Below, one piece after another: positions 32,282 to 44,065 of a DNA stretch of 64,000 nucleotides. Position numbers and translations under genes: made by a program. The notes under the pieces are model-generated. The model was given only the letters and a program-made list of their open reading frames with translations. It was not told the DNA's origin and made no database searches. The stretch lies in assembly GCA_024180945.1 (NCBI GenBank), contig JAKSGN010000022.1, forward strand, positions 1,054,001 through 1,118,000, given 5' to 3'. The DNA comes from Macrophomina tecta (Eukaryota > Ascomycota > Dothideomycetes > Botryosphaeriales > Botryosphaeriaceae). Positions within the stretch are counted from its first letter, which is position 1; every line of letters begins with the position of its first letter.

Positions 32282-33927
32282 CTACGGCCTCACCAGCTTC
32301 TCAAACGACAGCGCTCTGTCCCACAAGAACGTCGTCTTCTCCTCGCCCTCCGGCACCGTCGTATCCGTGACATTGCAAACCTCCCTAAACCCGCCCACCG
32401 CCTCCAGTTTCCGCTCGATCAGCTCTCCATACGCCTCCAGCTCACAGCTCCTGCCGGGCCCACCGTCGCATCCGCTGACCGGATACACCACATCATTCAA
32501 CTTGACCCTCAAAAACGTCCCCGTCGACCCGCAATTCAGCCGCTCGAACCCGACGGTGCCCCTCATGGTCACGAACGAGCTCGCACGGAACGTCCGATTC
32601 GCGAGCAGCCGATCGCCTGGCAAGTCCGGCAGTCCATCGAACACGCCCACCGCCGCGGCCAGCTGGCTGACCTGCCCGTCGTTGGTGAACGCGGCGACCA
32701 GCGGCGGCGGCGCCCACGCCGCCCCGTCGCCGTCCACGTACGTCGCGCCCGGCCCGGCGCGGAAGCGCTGCACCAGCCCCTGCAAAAACGGCAGCATGGT
32801 GGCCTTCGCGACGCCGTTGCCCGCGCCGTTGCCGTACCAGTACCGCAGGTCCTGCGCGTACTCGTACTGCAGGAACTCGTGCGGCGTGAGCGTGCCGCAC
32901 CAGGGCGAGCGCGCGCCCGTGATCTGCGTCTCGAAGCCGCACAGGTAGGCGAAGATGCCGACGTCGGCGGCGGAGAAGGTCAGGTTGCCGCGGAGGAGCG
33001 CGTTGATGCGGTCCGTTGCGGGCGGCAGGTAGGTCGAGTCCCACTCGTCCTTGGGGTCGCCGCCGCCGTTGTCGGAGTAGGCCGGGCACAGGTTGGAGGT
33101 CGCGAGGCTGTTGGCTAGGGACGCGGGCGCGGAGCCGTTGACGACGTAGATGGAGCCGAGGGTCGTGGCGTTGGGGCCGAGATAGCCGCGCGCGAAGAGC
33201 TGGGCGGAGTTGAGGACGCGCGGGGAGGAGGCGTACTCGTTGGCCCAGAGCGTGAAGGGCGCGTTGTAGCCGGAGAAGGAGGGGTAGTTGAGGCGGTACT
33301 GCACGCCCATGTCGTAGAGCTCCTTCCAGCCGGTCAAAGAGAGCTGCGAAATTTGCTGAGAGGGGTCCGTGAGGACGGGCTTCCAGTCGTGGAGGAATTC
33401 GAGCTCTGTGGCGTTGGTGGTGAAGGTGGCGGCTTGGATCTGTTTGCGGTTAGCATCTGGATTGTGTTGCGACATCCGCAGAAGGACTGCCGGCACCGAC
33501 GCCAGTGCTCTAAATCATCCTGGTCCATGCAAGAGATGTTTCTTTTTTTTTTTTTTTTTTCTAAAAAGAGGGAGAGAGAAGGGGGAAGGGACGGACGGGG
33601 GTAAGGGAGAGAGAAACACCCACCTTCGCCTCTAAAGCCGTCCATTCAGCATAAGCACCGGGATCGGGATACCGGCTGCCATGCCGCGACACGAACGCTG
33701 CCTGATCGACCGTGCAGCCTTCCGGCGCTTTCGGGTCGATACCGAACGCATTGGGACCTATCTACCATCAGCAAGAGCCGCGAGGTCAGACCGAAGCCAT
33801 TGTGGGAAAGCGCCCTACCAGAAAACCACTGCCCATTTCCGGCCAAGTGCTTCAGGGGATCGAAATCCTGTCCAGCGGCAACAGCGGCCGTAGCGGCGCC
33901 AATGCCGGCAAGCGATACGGCCTTCAT
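32282..33927 (-). CDS. secreted histidine acid phosphatase / phytase family
   Basis: Three exons (33927-33819, 33757-33624, 33439-32282) give 466 residues. The N-terminus MKAVSLAGIGAATAAVAAGQ looks like a signal peptide. The phosphate-binding motif R-H-G-x-R is in FVSRHGSRYPDPG (His62, the nucleophile). The rest carries many Asn-X-Ser/Thr sites (ATFTTNAT, LGPNATTL, LANRTF, CNVTDT) and Cys residues that suit an exported glycoprotein. The C-terminal proton-donor motif, usually His-Asp, reads FTNDGQVSQLAAAVGVFDGL, so Asn replaces His; some relatives are like this but it may change specificity. It should release phosphate from organic esters outside the cell. The second intron (184 bp) contains a 20-bp T run. 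Confidence 0.85.
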
Positions 33928-34916
33928 GAGAGCGGCGACGGCCGGAGAGAAGTCGAGGGGCGGTGAGGAGGGGGGAGAAAGAACGAAAGACGGCGTCGAC
34001 CCATGATTCGAAGGAACGGGTATGCGGCTCCCTTAAATATATTGCTGCCCTGCCGAGCCCCGCAAACCAGAGGAAGGAAGGTCGTTAGTAGTTAGCCGGG
34101 GAAATGAACAGATGGGCGGTAATTCGGCGATATTGGCCGGCGATGTTTCCCAGAGCCGAGTTCGCGGTCTGCGATACGGGGCGGCACGGCCGGGGAGGAC
34201 GGTGATGTGCGGCAGGGATCAGTCAGGCACGTGTTGCTCGTGATTGGACAGCGAGCGATAAACATCGGCAGACTGTCTCCTTATGCGGGCATATCGCTTA
34301 TGGTGTGTGGGTTTTTCGAAGGAGCCCCGCGGACTTCACTCTGTAGCGAGCACAGTATGCTCCGCTGGCCTGCAATCCTACAGGCTTGCCGTGCCGCTGA
34401 TGACGACTACCCTGTCGGAGGAGTCCAGCCGGAACGTCTTCTAGAACGCACCCTCGTGCATGGAAATGATCTCCTCAAACAATATCCATTCACTAATATG
34501 CCGACTGGATACGCTTCCCATGTACAAGGACGTTACCCATAAGCTAGTGAAATTCATCGAGTTGCCTCGCAAATCAGATCGTAAGCCACGTCTACTCCCC
34601 GGTGACCGCCCCCGCAATATAGCTCTTCATCCCTTTCCCTCAGAGAACTCCTTCATATGATGCAGCCATTCCACGAGTCACTTTTCTTAAACGAGCAACT
34701 TGATTCTGCCGCCGGCTCTGTAAAAAGCCACTCACCACCAAGCTATAGTACGGATAAGTGAAACCTTTCTAGGACGAGGACGCATACGTGGGGCCCAAAG
34801 AACGCCAGGACGGATGAGGAATATCGGGGAACGTGGTATTGCAGGCTCTAGGATGTAATCGCAATCGCTCTCGAGACCCAGTTCGAATGTATTGGTAGTC
34901 TCGTGCCTCGTGCGCT
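33928..34916. other. intergenic
   Basis: About 1 kb between the phosphatase start and the NPL4 stop. No domain-bearing frame seen. It should hold the phosphatase promoter. Confidence 0.5.
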
Positions 34917-37033
34917 TTACTTGTTCAAGCTAACGCCCTTGATCCGCTTAGCAAGTCGTTCGCTGTCGGATGCCGAAGTGTTGGTTGAGGTGGACTTGCC
35001 GCTGTTGCCACTACCGCCAGAACCGTTCGCAGCAGTCAAGGTGCGCTTGCGGCGGGCAGGTGGCCCAGACGGAGTCGATGAGGAAGGGGTGAAGGTTGCG
35101 GCAAATTTGCGCTTGGATGGTTGCTCACCGGTGTCTTGAAGGATTGTTATCAGTGTTGCCCAACCAGGCGTGTGCTGTAGTTGGGCTCCGTCTGACACGT
35201 TGTGCTCTGCGGCAACCCGACACAAAAGCGCCTCCTCGTCCTGAAAGCGGGGTCAGCAAAGCGAGGAACTTTGAGGGACAGGTCCATCATTACCTTGTGC
35301 AGAATGCCGAGACCATGGATGAAGGTCAGAAGATGGAAATCTGCAACTGCAGCAAGGCCTGTAGCATCTGACAGCTTTGGCCCACTAGATTTCGCGTTCA
35401 ACTGCTTTGCAAGCGCAGTAACTTCTTGGCTGATTCCTAGGACCTCTCTGTTCTCGATCGGGAAACTCGTGTTGGGGAACTTTGGCTGCGGGTTTGTTGG
35501 GAAACCGTGGGTGAGGGTGACGAAAAGATACTCTACCGGAAAGGCGGGCTTTGCGCTTTCCTGCACGTTTGCGCCGTACTCGTTTACCTTGCGGTAGAAG
35601 ACCTCGGGAATGTAGCGTCGGCGGCCCAGCTCGCTCTCCTCTTCCTCGTTCTGCACTAACATCATCGTGGGGTCAGCCGAGGGCTCGATGATGTCGGCTC
35701 TGACCATCTCCACAGCAGCATTCGAGGCTTGGTACGCCGAGATACCGATCTGACCCTCTTCGTCGCCGCTGACGATGCAAGTGACGAAATTCGAGCCGAA
35801 TCGACCGGTTTCGCTCCACTTGGACGGCCTAGGGAATTTTCCTTGGTACCTTGCGGCAAAGCAGGTCTCCAGCGAGGAGAGGTAGTAGGAATCAGCGTGC
35901 CGCTTGCAGACAACAGATCCGTCACCCGCACCAGCATCCAGCAAATCCGTGAAGATTACACCAACTCTTTCCAGACCACACATCCGAGCAACCTCGTCAA
36001 TCTCCTTCTCGTTATCCCAGTCGTTTAGCGAGATCCCGTCAACTTCGCCAACCTGAGGGGGCTCATATATCGCCTCTACCACGGCCTTGGTTCCCAGCGG
36101 CACCTCGGTGTATTCCTCATACCTGCCGTAAAGAAAGCCTAACCTTTGGCAGCCAGATTTCCGCCAGAAGTCAAGCAAAGTGTTGATGAGGTCTGGTGAT
36201 GCAAATTCGACATGATCGACCATCCGGTATTCCTGAGGCTGTAACGAGATGGCGCTGGGCTGGCACTTGCTGCAGATGCCTTCAGGCCAGGGGGCATGCC
36301 CGGAGGGGCAGTCGGGGCGGACGCGGTAGTAGGGCTCGCTGAGCGGGGGCATGTACGAGCTGCCAGACTCGGGCTTGTTCTTGCCGGCGTTGACTTTGCG
36401 CAGGTACGAGTGGAAGGACAGGTGCTTGATCTTCTTCTCGGCAAGATATGCGGCGTCATAAGGCTCGAGTGGCATGCAGTAATCGCACATACCCTTGGGG
36501 CCGTGCCGGCACATCTTCTGGTCCTTCGGCCTGGAGATCTTGCCGTCGAGCTTATCTAACCGGTCATCGAGCGGGGACTGCTTGATAACCTCCCACGGAC
36601 GCTTGATCAACTTAGCCTGACCACCGATCGGGACGCTCGGGATGTCTTCTGCAGCGATGGGCTTGCCGCTGAGACGGGCAGAGGTTGTGGTAGCGGGGGT
36701 GGCGGCATGTCCGTTAGTCGCAGCCGTCTGCTCCTCGTAATCGAGGAAAACCTGCGAGCCATGGCTTGGTAACGTGTCAGCATTTTCCGCGTGGCGATGC
36801 GCGAGCCGGGGCGTGTCCTACCTGAGTCCGACGCGCTCAAAGGTTATGCCCTTCAGGTTGGCGAGCTTCCGTGCCGAGGCCTTGTCCTGCGGCTTCGGCG
36901 AGATTGAAACGGTCGAGATATCGACGTTCGGAGGTAGCTTCTCAGCAATCTGCGAGGCTACCGAGGTGAAGTCATCCTTAGGATCAACAGTCAGGCGGAA
37001 CTGGCCGTTGCGGCTCTGGAAACGCAGTATCAT
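34917..37033 (-). CDS. NPL4: Npl4, ubiquitin-binding cofactor of Cdc48
   Basis: Three exons (37033-36822, 36764-35294, 35240-34917) give 668 residues. Npl4 with Ufd1 recruits Cdc48/p97 to ubiquitylated proteins in ER-associated degradation and nuclear quality control. The N-terminus [20 protein letters not shown] is the ubiquitin-like domain. A zinc finger follows ([20 protein letters not shown]) and a second Cys pair ([20 protein letters not shown]). The MPN-like NPL4 domain runs from [20 protein letters not shown] through [20 protein letters not shown] and [20 protein letters not shown]. The third exon, from [20 protein letters not shown], ends in a Ser/Thr-rich basic tail with KRIKG. Shares a 582-bp divergent promoter with SEC66. 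Confidence 0.93.
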
Positions 37034-37615
37034 GGTGGCGTGCGCAGCGGGACTGGCAGACGGCTGCGGATGGTTGCTGCGGGCGACGACGGGCGTTCGG
37101 GGTGCAGCGATCCAGAGAGAGGGAGGCTGCGCGTGCGAGGAGGCGGATGGGGGCAGCAGCAGGGCGGGTGGTGAGCAGGATGAAGGGCGAGCCGCGGGTA
37201 GAAGCTCCGCGAAGTTGAGCAGTGTCTGAAGCTTTGGTAATTCACCAACGCGCGTGCTACGTCAACCAAGCCCCGGCCCCAGCCCCAGGCCCAAAGCCGG
37301 CCGTCGGCCTTTCCCCGGCGCGGCGGGCGACACGTTGCTTCTCGCAGCTCCATTGCAACAGGTCACTTTGTTCCTCCAACACCCGACCTCCAGACAGAGC
37401 TGCACAAAGCCGCCCGCCCGCCCGCCTGCCCTCGCCCCTGCCGTCTGCCGCTCGTTCCCGTCCGTCTGCAATGCGCCTGTGAGACCGCGACTCGCCCTAT
37501 CCCGCCACCTCGCCGTAATTCCACTTTAATCCGCCCAATTCGACATCATTGCACCCGGGCCTCGCGCAAGCAGAGACACGATCCCAACAGAAGCAGAATT
37601 CCCGCAGCCGCAACC
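37034..37615. promoter_or_regulatory. divergent promoter NPL4 / SEC66
   Basis: The 582 bp between the two start codons. GC-rich, no TATA box obvious, as expected for housekeeping genes. Two proteostasis genes share it: ER translocation and ER-associated degradation. Confidence 0.5.
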
Positions 37616-38394
37616 ATGGTCGACTGGGTCTCTCTCGCGATCCCTTTCGCCTACCTGGGCCTGCTCATCGGCTCCATGGCCACCTTCTCGCACCTGTACC
37701 GCACCCGCAAGGCCTCGCGCGCCGCCTCGCTGGCCCCGTGGTTCGGCCCGCACACGACGCGCAACATCTACCTGTCGCTGCTGCACCTCGACCAGCAGAA
37801 GGTCCCGGACTCGGTGCTCAAGGCCGCCCTCCTGCGCCGCGCCGTCGAGGACATCCACCGCATCGTCGAAATCCGCAACGCCAAGGCCGCCCTGCAGTCG
37901 CTGCTGCAGCGCGGCAGCGTCGGTGACGACCTGTGGCAGCGCTTCCAGCGCGCCGAGAAGGAGATTGAGGCCGAGCTGCGCGACGTCGTGCAAGAGGTAC
38001 GCTTGATTCTGTCCCTCCCTGTTTGTTCGGATTTTTTTTTTTTTTTCGAGACTGACACGTCGACCACTCCCAGGCCAACGCCTTCTCGCCCGGCTGGGGC
38101 CAGAGCATCTTCCAGAACGCCTCCGAAGTCGCCCAGAACCAGCTTCTCAAGCAGCGCGTCGACGAACTCCAGGCCCAGACCGCCATCGAGAAGGCCTGGT
38201 GGGAGAAGAAGCGCGGCAACATCCGTGCCGACTTTATGAAGGAGCTCGATGAGGGCTCCTCCTCTGGCGCCCAGGCCAAGGGCAGCGACGATGACGGCGT
38301 GCTGGTCGAGTCCGCCTCGCACTCGCGGCCGAGTACCGCCGGCTCTGCCATCTCCGGCGCCAGCTCCAAGAAGAAGGGCAAGGGCAAGAAATAA
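37616..38394 (+). CDS. SEC66: Sec66, subunit of the Sec62/63 ER translocation complex
   Basis: Two exons (37616-37996, 38074-38394) give 233 residues. Sec66 (Sec71) is a single-pass ER membrane subunit for post-translational import. The N-terminus MVDWVSLAIPFAYLGLLIGS is the membrane segment, followed by RTRKASRAASLAPWFGPHTT and the family block LLHLDQQKVPDSVLKAALLR. Later comes FSPGWGQSIFQNASEVAQNQ, and a basic tail KKKGKGKK. Length fits the family. The intron contains a 16-bp T run. The start ATG has good context (ACCATGG). Confidence 0.92.
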
Positions 38395-38889
38395 ATAATT
38401 ACATCCTTCTTTGTAGACGCGTCATAGGGTCCATTGCATTGCAGGCGCGAGGCGTTTGGGGATTGGGGGATGGGCTTCGCATCTGAGCAATGCTTTTCAA
38501 TCATGCTAGACACGAGTGTTTCAGGAACAATACTCTTCGGTGCATGGCATCATTTATTCTTGTAGAAAAAAGCTATAGTTCTGTACCAACCGTGACAATT
38601 CGCAAGACGCCAACCCAAAAGCTACCAGTGTGTTTGTACATGGAATGGTGTCCACATAGAAGAGCTCCGCTACCGAGCACGACTTCCGATCACTTTAAAT
38701 CCATCCCCAACAGCTGCCCGGGAGTTGAAGTATACGCCGCATATGCGATGATTCAGCCTGGGCCTGACTCATACAAGAGAATGCTTCAACTCCCTACAAC
38801 GCTTCCTACTGCTCTCCTCGCTCACGGGATATACAACCTTCATCATCCACCTCATCTTGTTTCCAACTGACCAGGACGGCCCGGCCCAT
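38395..38889. other. intergenic, convergent 3' ends
   Basis: Spacer between the 3' ends of SEC66 and the Vps3844-type gene; likely UTRs and terminators only. Confidence 0.55.
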
Positions 38890-40141
38890 TTAGTGCCTTG
38901 CGGAAGGGCCAGAAACGCCAGCGCCAATAACGCTCGGGAGCTCCTCATTACCCATGGTGTACAAAAGCCCGATACCGTAGCTAATCAGCGAAGCCATGAA
39001 GACACCGAAGCCAGCAAAAAGCCAGAACGGCATGACGACATCCTTCTTCTGGCAAGCGGGGCCGCCGTAGTACGTCGTCTTGGTGCTGCCATCCTTGTTC
39101 TTGCGGACCTGTGGCGTGCACTTGCACGTGTAGCAGGCCTTGTTGTTGTTGTCCTTGTCCGTGTACTTCTTGTAGCAGGAGCCGCGGCCGCTGCAGCCGT
39201 TTGTCGTCGACTCACATGCATCCTTGGACGAGAAGCACGCGGGCAGGATGCCCTTGATGGTGGTGGCGTTGTTAGGGCTCGTCGGAGCCTTGGCTGAGTC
39301 CGTCTTGTTGACGCGCGAGACAAATTCGCTGGCGGGGGCCTCGGCCAGAATGGCCTCAGGGCGCTTGCGCTCGGCGTTGGCGGAGCGCTTGGGCATGTCA
39401 TACTTGCCCCAAGGACTGTTCGAACGCTTGGAGAGGCTGCTGGAGGACGGCGGCATCATGGCGATGGTGAAGGGCCAGTTAGAGGAGCACAGATCGGCCA
39501 GCTCGCGGATGGCAGAGGTCAGGTCGTGGTTCTCGGTGTTGCGGACGTGGGCAATCAGCAGGCCATTGCTGTACTTGGTCTCAACGGTCTCCGGGAGTTT
39601 CTTGAGAGCTTCGGCGAGCTTCTTAGGGACCTTCTCCGTGCCGCTCCTCGAGGTAGACGAAAGATGCTCGGATTGAACGGCGAAGTCCTCAAGCAGACGC
39701 GAGGTGTCATCGGCGCCGGGATTTTCGGCGAGAGAGAAGGAAGCGGAGTCGAGGACTGAGGCGGAGCCGTGTCAGTAGCTGCAGACCGTTGTCTAAGAGA
39801 TGTATCCAACCTTCAGTGTTCTTCACGCCCTGGACAACGACCATGATGTGCTTGGTTTCATCGGCAGGCTCATCGTCGCTAAACAGCTGATGCCGTGAGC
39901 CACCAAAGTCGTTGAGGTATTGAATGGTGTCGTCGTCAGCATGCTTCAAGCTGTGGAACTGCGAGAGGCCCAGCCTCTGTGCGAAGATCAGGCGGGCGGT
40001 GTCGGCGGACAGAGTGGGAGCTGTCTGTGTGCTGAGGTGTGCTGGCGCGTCGAGGTCTTGGATGTAGATGCGAGGTGACGGAGCTGCAGCAGCGGCCAGG
40101 CCGAGCAGGGAGGGGGCGACGAAGCTGCCAGACAGCCTCAT
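38890..40141 (-). CDS. Vps3844-type single-pass membrane protein
   Basis: Two exons (40141-39811, 39755-38890) give 398 residues. The N-terminus MRLSGSFVAPSLLGLAAAAA is a signal peptide. A lumenal domain follows (TLSADTARLIFAQRLGLSQF; LSKRSNSPWGKYDMPKR). A Cys-rich EGF-like module near the C-terminus has ACFSSKDACESTTNGCSGRG, CYKKY and CYTCKCTPQ. A single membrane helix, FWLFAGFGVFMASLISYGIG, precedes a short cytosolic tail. This is the layout of the fungal DUF3844/Vps3844 family, linked by name to vacuolar sorting, with little biochemical detail. Type I membrane protein of the secretory route. Identification rests on the Cys module plus helix. Confidence 0.82.
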
Positions 40142-40570
40142 GATGGGTTGCGGGCGGATGGAGATGGGATGCGGGACGGGGACTGGGGAGCAAGCTGCTC
40201 GTGGCCGGGCGATGATGCTGGTTGCTGCTGCTTGGGTCGCGGCGGCCGGCGAAACAATGGGACCGAGGGGTCGTGGCAGCTGCGAGGCGCGGTGGAGGCC
40301 CTGGGCCTTGGCCGGCCTGGTGGAAGCCGGCGAGCCTGGATCGATTCGTGGGCCAAAGCTCATCATCCGCCGCCTCGTCGCCGCCTTCGCTGCCATATCT
40401 CTCTCCTCCACTCCGTCACACTGCTCACTTCCTGCTACCGCCCACCGCTCTCCGGCTGTTCAACGCCGCAGCTAACCTCGCCCGCACGCCTCTCCGTTCG
40501 CCTTTCGCGCAACCCACTACGTCCTCCGTTCATGTCCGCCGCGACATAGCCTCGCGAGTCATTCCCTCCC
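40142..40570. promoter_or_regulatory. divergent promoter region
   Basis: The 429 bp between the Vps3844-type start (minus) and the probable mitochondrial gene start (plus). GC-rich; open frames here have no domain. Presumed shared promoter. Confidence 0.45.
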
Positions 40571-42082
40571 ATGTTCAAGCCATCTGCTGTACGACCGCTT
40601 TGCGCCTTTCGCAACGTCGCCCCCGTCATCCGTCGGCAGCCCCTCGCGCGATATGCCTCCACTGTGCGCGTGCAGCCAGTTCGCTTCAAGCGCCGCTTCT
40701 TCACCTGGAAGTACGTCGACTGGCCTACACAAAGACCCTCGCCGGCGATAGCATTACTAACGCAAATTATTTTAGACGTTTGCTAGCTGGCTGCATATAT
40801 ACTGGCGCGGCTTTCACCTGGATCCACTTTGTCCTGGGGCCGACAATAGAAATTGTGGACGAGGAAGAGGGAGAGGGAGATGAGAGAGATGAGGAAGACG
40901 AAGACGACTGGGATGACGATGAGGAATATGAAGACGATGCCCTCTTCATTCCTCTGGGTTGGACAAGACCAGTTCCGCGGAGATTCTACAGGGGCTCCGA
41001 TCCGGAATGGCAGGAGTTCAGAAAAGTTGCTGGCGACCAAAAACGTCATGAACAGATTCGCCGTAGGTGCGCCCACATTCCTTGCCTGGTTTCATTCATT
41101 AATATGTCATAGAAAAGCTCGTCAGCTTAGTGCGCAACCATGTCGCCCGCGATCCAGCCGTGAAGCGCTTGGGGCACATCGACGTCACAAAGGGCCGGTA
41201 CTGGCTAGACATCGTCTTCCCCGATGGCCCTCCCCAGGAATATGAACGCGCAGGGTGAGTAATGCCGAGTGATATCCAGTTTGATTGAGCGTCCACATGT
41301 ACCGATGGATTCTGGAGGACTCGCTCGGATTTCAAATGCCCGCAACCGACGGGAGCTTATCTTGGCGAATACTCGTCGTCCATGCATTCCAGAATGTCCT
41401 GTCGGCGTACTACGTTAGAAGACTATTTCCCCGGGATATGTTGCTAACGGGATGCAGGATTGAAATAACCGACGATTATATTGCGTGGACAAGACGACCT
41501 GTTGACCAGACCAACTATTACCGTTTGAAGCGAACACTTTGGCCGGTTGCCGTCGCCTCTGGCGCACTAGCCAGCACACAATATCTCTGGCATGTCAAGA
41601 TGAACCAGCTCCGAGAGTGGTTCGGAATGCAACCAAAGGTCGATCCTACCATTGACGTGCTTGCACGACACTTGGAAGCCATGCAGCGGGCGAAGCAAGC
41701 TGGCAACAACCGCCCACTTGCTCCCCCACCAAATACTTCCGAGCGGACCGTCGCCAGTACCAACTCGAATGCAAACTCGAACCCGGCCGGGAAGACAGCA
41801 GCGGCTGCTGAAAAGTTCCCCGAATTCGAGCCCATTCCGCCCCAGTCCATCGCCATGTCCATCTTCTCCACTACGCTTTTGAGGAATTGGAAAGGCCCAC
41901 AGTTGGAAGCCCCTCGCGGCACCATCATCGTCACTGGCTTGATCGAGATTCGTGGGGACAAGGCAAGGACGGTGCTTGATGTTGCAGCTGCATACGACCC
42001 GCTCATCGACAAGTACGTCGTTCTGAGGGTCGGAAGCAGGCTAATTCAAGACAAGCAGCAGAGGCCGAGAGGTGGGCGCTAG
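40571..42082 (+). CDS. conserved fungal protein, probably mitochondrial membrane
   Basis: Four exons (40571-40710, 40776-41062, 41113-41254, 41458-42082) join in phase to give 397 residues. The N-terminus MFKPSAVRPLCAFRNVAPVI then RRQPLARYAS is Arg-rich, Ser-containing and free of acids, like a mitochondrial presequence. A membrane helix follows (AGCIYTGAAFTWIHFVLG), then a very acidic stretch (EEEGEGDERDEEDEDDWDDD) and FIPLGWTRPVPRRFYRGSDP with EWQEFRKVAGDQKRHEQIR. A second hydrophobic segment is LWPVAVASGALASTQYLWHV. The C-terminal domain includes GTIIVTGLIEIRGDKARTVL. I do not recognise a named family. The last intron (204 bp) is longer than its neighbours and could hide another exon. Confidence 0.72.
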
Positions 42083-42775
42083 AAGCGATAAAAATGACCA
42101 CGATGGATGGATGGACCGCAAGATGAGAAAAAAATGGGGGAGTGCGTGCTTTGCATTACTACGGCACTGTTTACAAGGGAATAGGGGCGTAGCGTTCTAT
42201 TAAATATTGGTCCGATTGCATTTTAGCATGGCGTTCAGAGTTGTTAGCGAGTTGATAGCGGGGCACGTGGACCTCTATGGGGCATTCGCTGATCCTGGAG
42301 GTGCCTTCTTTTTGGACTTCTTAAATGCCCACTTTCTCTCAGCTCTTTTTATGGAACCGGCTTGGCCTTGTATATGTAGTGCGAGGAATTGTAGATGATA
42401 TCCCCCTTTTGTCCCTGACAACAAGTCAAAGTGCGGTCCATTAAACACCGCTTGCCGGTGGTCGGTTTTTACTCCTAGTCATGAGAAGGGTTTGGGCAGT
42501 GATTTTTTTTTTAACCCTATCAAGCAAAAGTCGCGCTCGAGCCAGCGTATATTTATGCATTTGTGATCATGATGCAAATGAATCTTTAATTCAAGTGGGA
42601 TAGATATCATGCTACCCGTACTGCAGCTGCCTCTTGGAATATGTTATGCTTTGCTAGCAAAAGAAACCCTTCTGCAGATGCGCTCTACTCCGATATGCCC
42701 CATGTGAATACCTAACGCCAGTTCCTTTTGTTCATCACCGAGCCTACGTCCCACCAGCTTTCTGACAGCTCGCGC
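42083..42775. other. intergenic, convergent 3' ends
   Basis: Spacer of 693 bp between convergent genes; AT-richer than the genes, with no coding signal recognised. Confidence 0.5.
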
Positions 42776-44065
42776 TCAGCCATCAGACAAGATGCCAGCA
42801 ATCCTCAAACACAGGTCGAGGATTTCCAAGTGCTCATCTGCACCATCAACCAGTCTCTTGTCTGCCTCGGAAAAGACCAGCGTGATCTTGTTCTTCTTGA
42901 GATCCTCAACCTTCTCATCATACAGTACCATCTCATACAGCTGTGCGACCACCTGCGACGCGCTCCAGCCATCCGCCACCATATCCTCGACCGCCTTCGC
43001 GACCTCGTTGTACACCTCGCCCTTAGTCCGAGGCTGCATCGCCTCATAGAGCCGCTCCATAGTGCCGCCCGGTATCACTCCCGCAATTTCCTCGACCACC
43101 TGCACCGACACGGCTGGCTTCTCCGCCTTCCCATCCACATCCATCTCCTCACCCTCTTCCTCCTCCACGACCTTCGCCCCCCTCTTCCCCGGCGCCGGCG
43201 CCGGCGCTTTAACGGCCCCGACCAGCCTCGCCGCGCTCTGCAAAAAGGTAATCGCCTTCCGCAAATCGCCCTCGCTCACCCTCACCAGCGCCGCCACCGC
43301 GCCCTCGCCCAACCGCACGCCCTCGGCCGCCGCAATTTCCTCCAGCCGCCGCGCCGCCGACCCGGTATCCAAACTCTTGAACCGGAACTTCGAGCAGCGG
43401 CTCGCGAGCGGGTCGATGATGCGCGTGACATAGTTGCAGACCAGGCAGAAGCGCGTGATGCGGCTGTACGTCTCCATGGTGCGGCGCAGCGCGCTCTGCG
43501 CGTCCTGCGTCATGCTGTCGGCCTCGTCGAGGATGATGATCTTGAAGGGCGGGCACGGGTAGCGCTTCTTGTACTCGACGCCCGCGGGCCCGGCCGGCGG
43601 GTTGGACAGCTGCTGCCGCGCGAAGTTCTTGACCTTCTCGCGCACGATGCCGATGCCGCGCTCGTCGGAGGCGTTGAGCTCGAGCACGCGCGTGCGCAGC
43701 AGCTCCGGCCCGTACAGCTGCTTGGCGAGCGCGAGGATCGTGCTGGTCTTGCCGGTGCCGGGCGGGCCGTAGAAGAGCATGTGCGGGAGGTTGGAGGATT
43801 GCAGCGTGCGCGAGAGGACGGTGACGGTGTGGTCTTGGCCGTTGACGTCGGAGAGGGATTTCGGGCGACTGGGTGGTAGGAGACGACGGGGGTTAGCTGA
43901 TTGCGTCCGCAGCATGGAGAGGTGGACAGGCAATGGCTTGGGCTCCTACTATTTCTCGACCCAGGGCTGGAGGGCGCTCGTCTCGGGCTTGGTGCTGGGG
44001 GCTTTGGAAGAGCTGGCGGCGGCGGCGGCGGCCTGCCGGGCTTTGAGGTCGAAGAAGTTGGCCAT
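42776..44065 (-). CDS. RFC2: replication factor C small subunit (yeast Rfc2 type)
   Basis: Two exons (44065-43950, 43868-42776) give 402 residues. RFC is the AAA+ clamp loader that places PCNA on primer-template junctions in the nucleus. The start [20 protein letters not shown] and [16 protein letters not shown] are typical for fungal Rfc2. Walker A is [17 protein letters not shown] (residues about 73-80), with [18 protein letters not shown], Walker [21 protein letters not shown], the arginine-finger region [20 protein letters not shown] and SRCSKFRF. A Pro/Ala- and Glu-rich insert ([20 protein letters not shown]) lies between the lid and collar domains, longer than in yeast. A 383-codon frame on the opposite strand is a shadow. 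Confidence 0.93.

Noticed and set aside
42728..43879. Plus-strand frame of 383 codons
   Set aside because: Lies opposite the RFC2 gene; Leu/Arg-rich composition typical of an antisense shadow.
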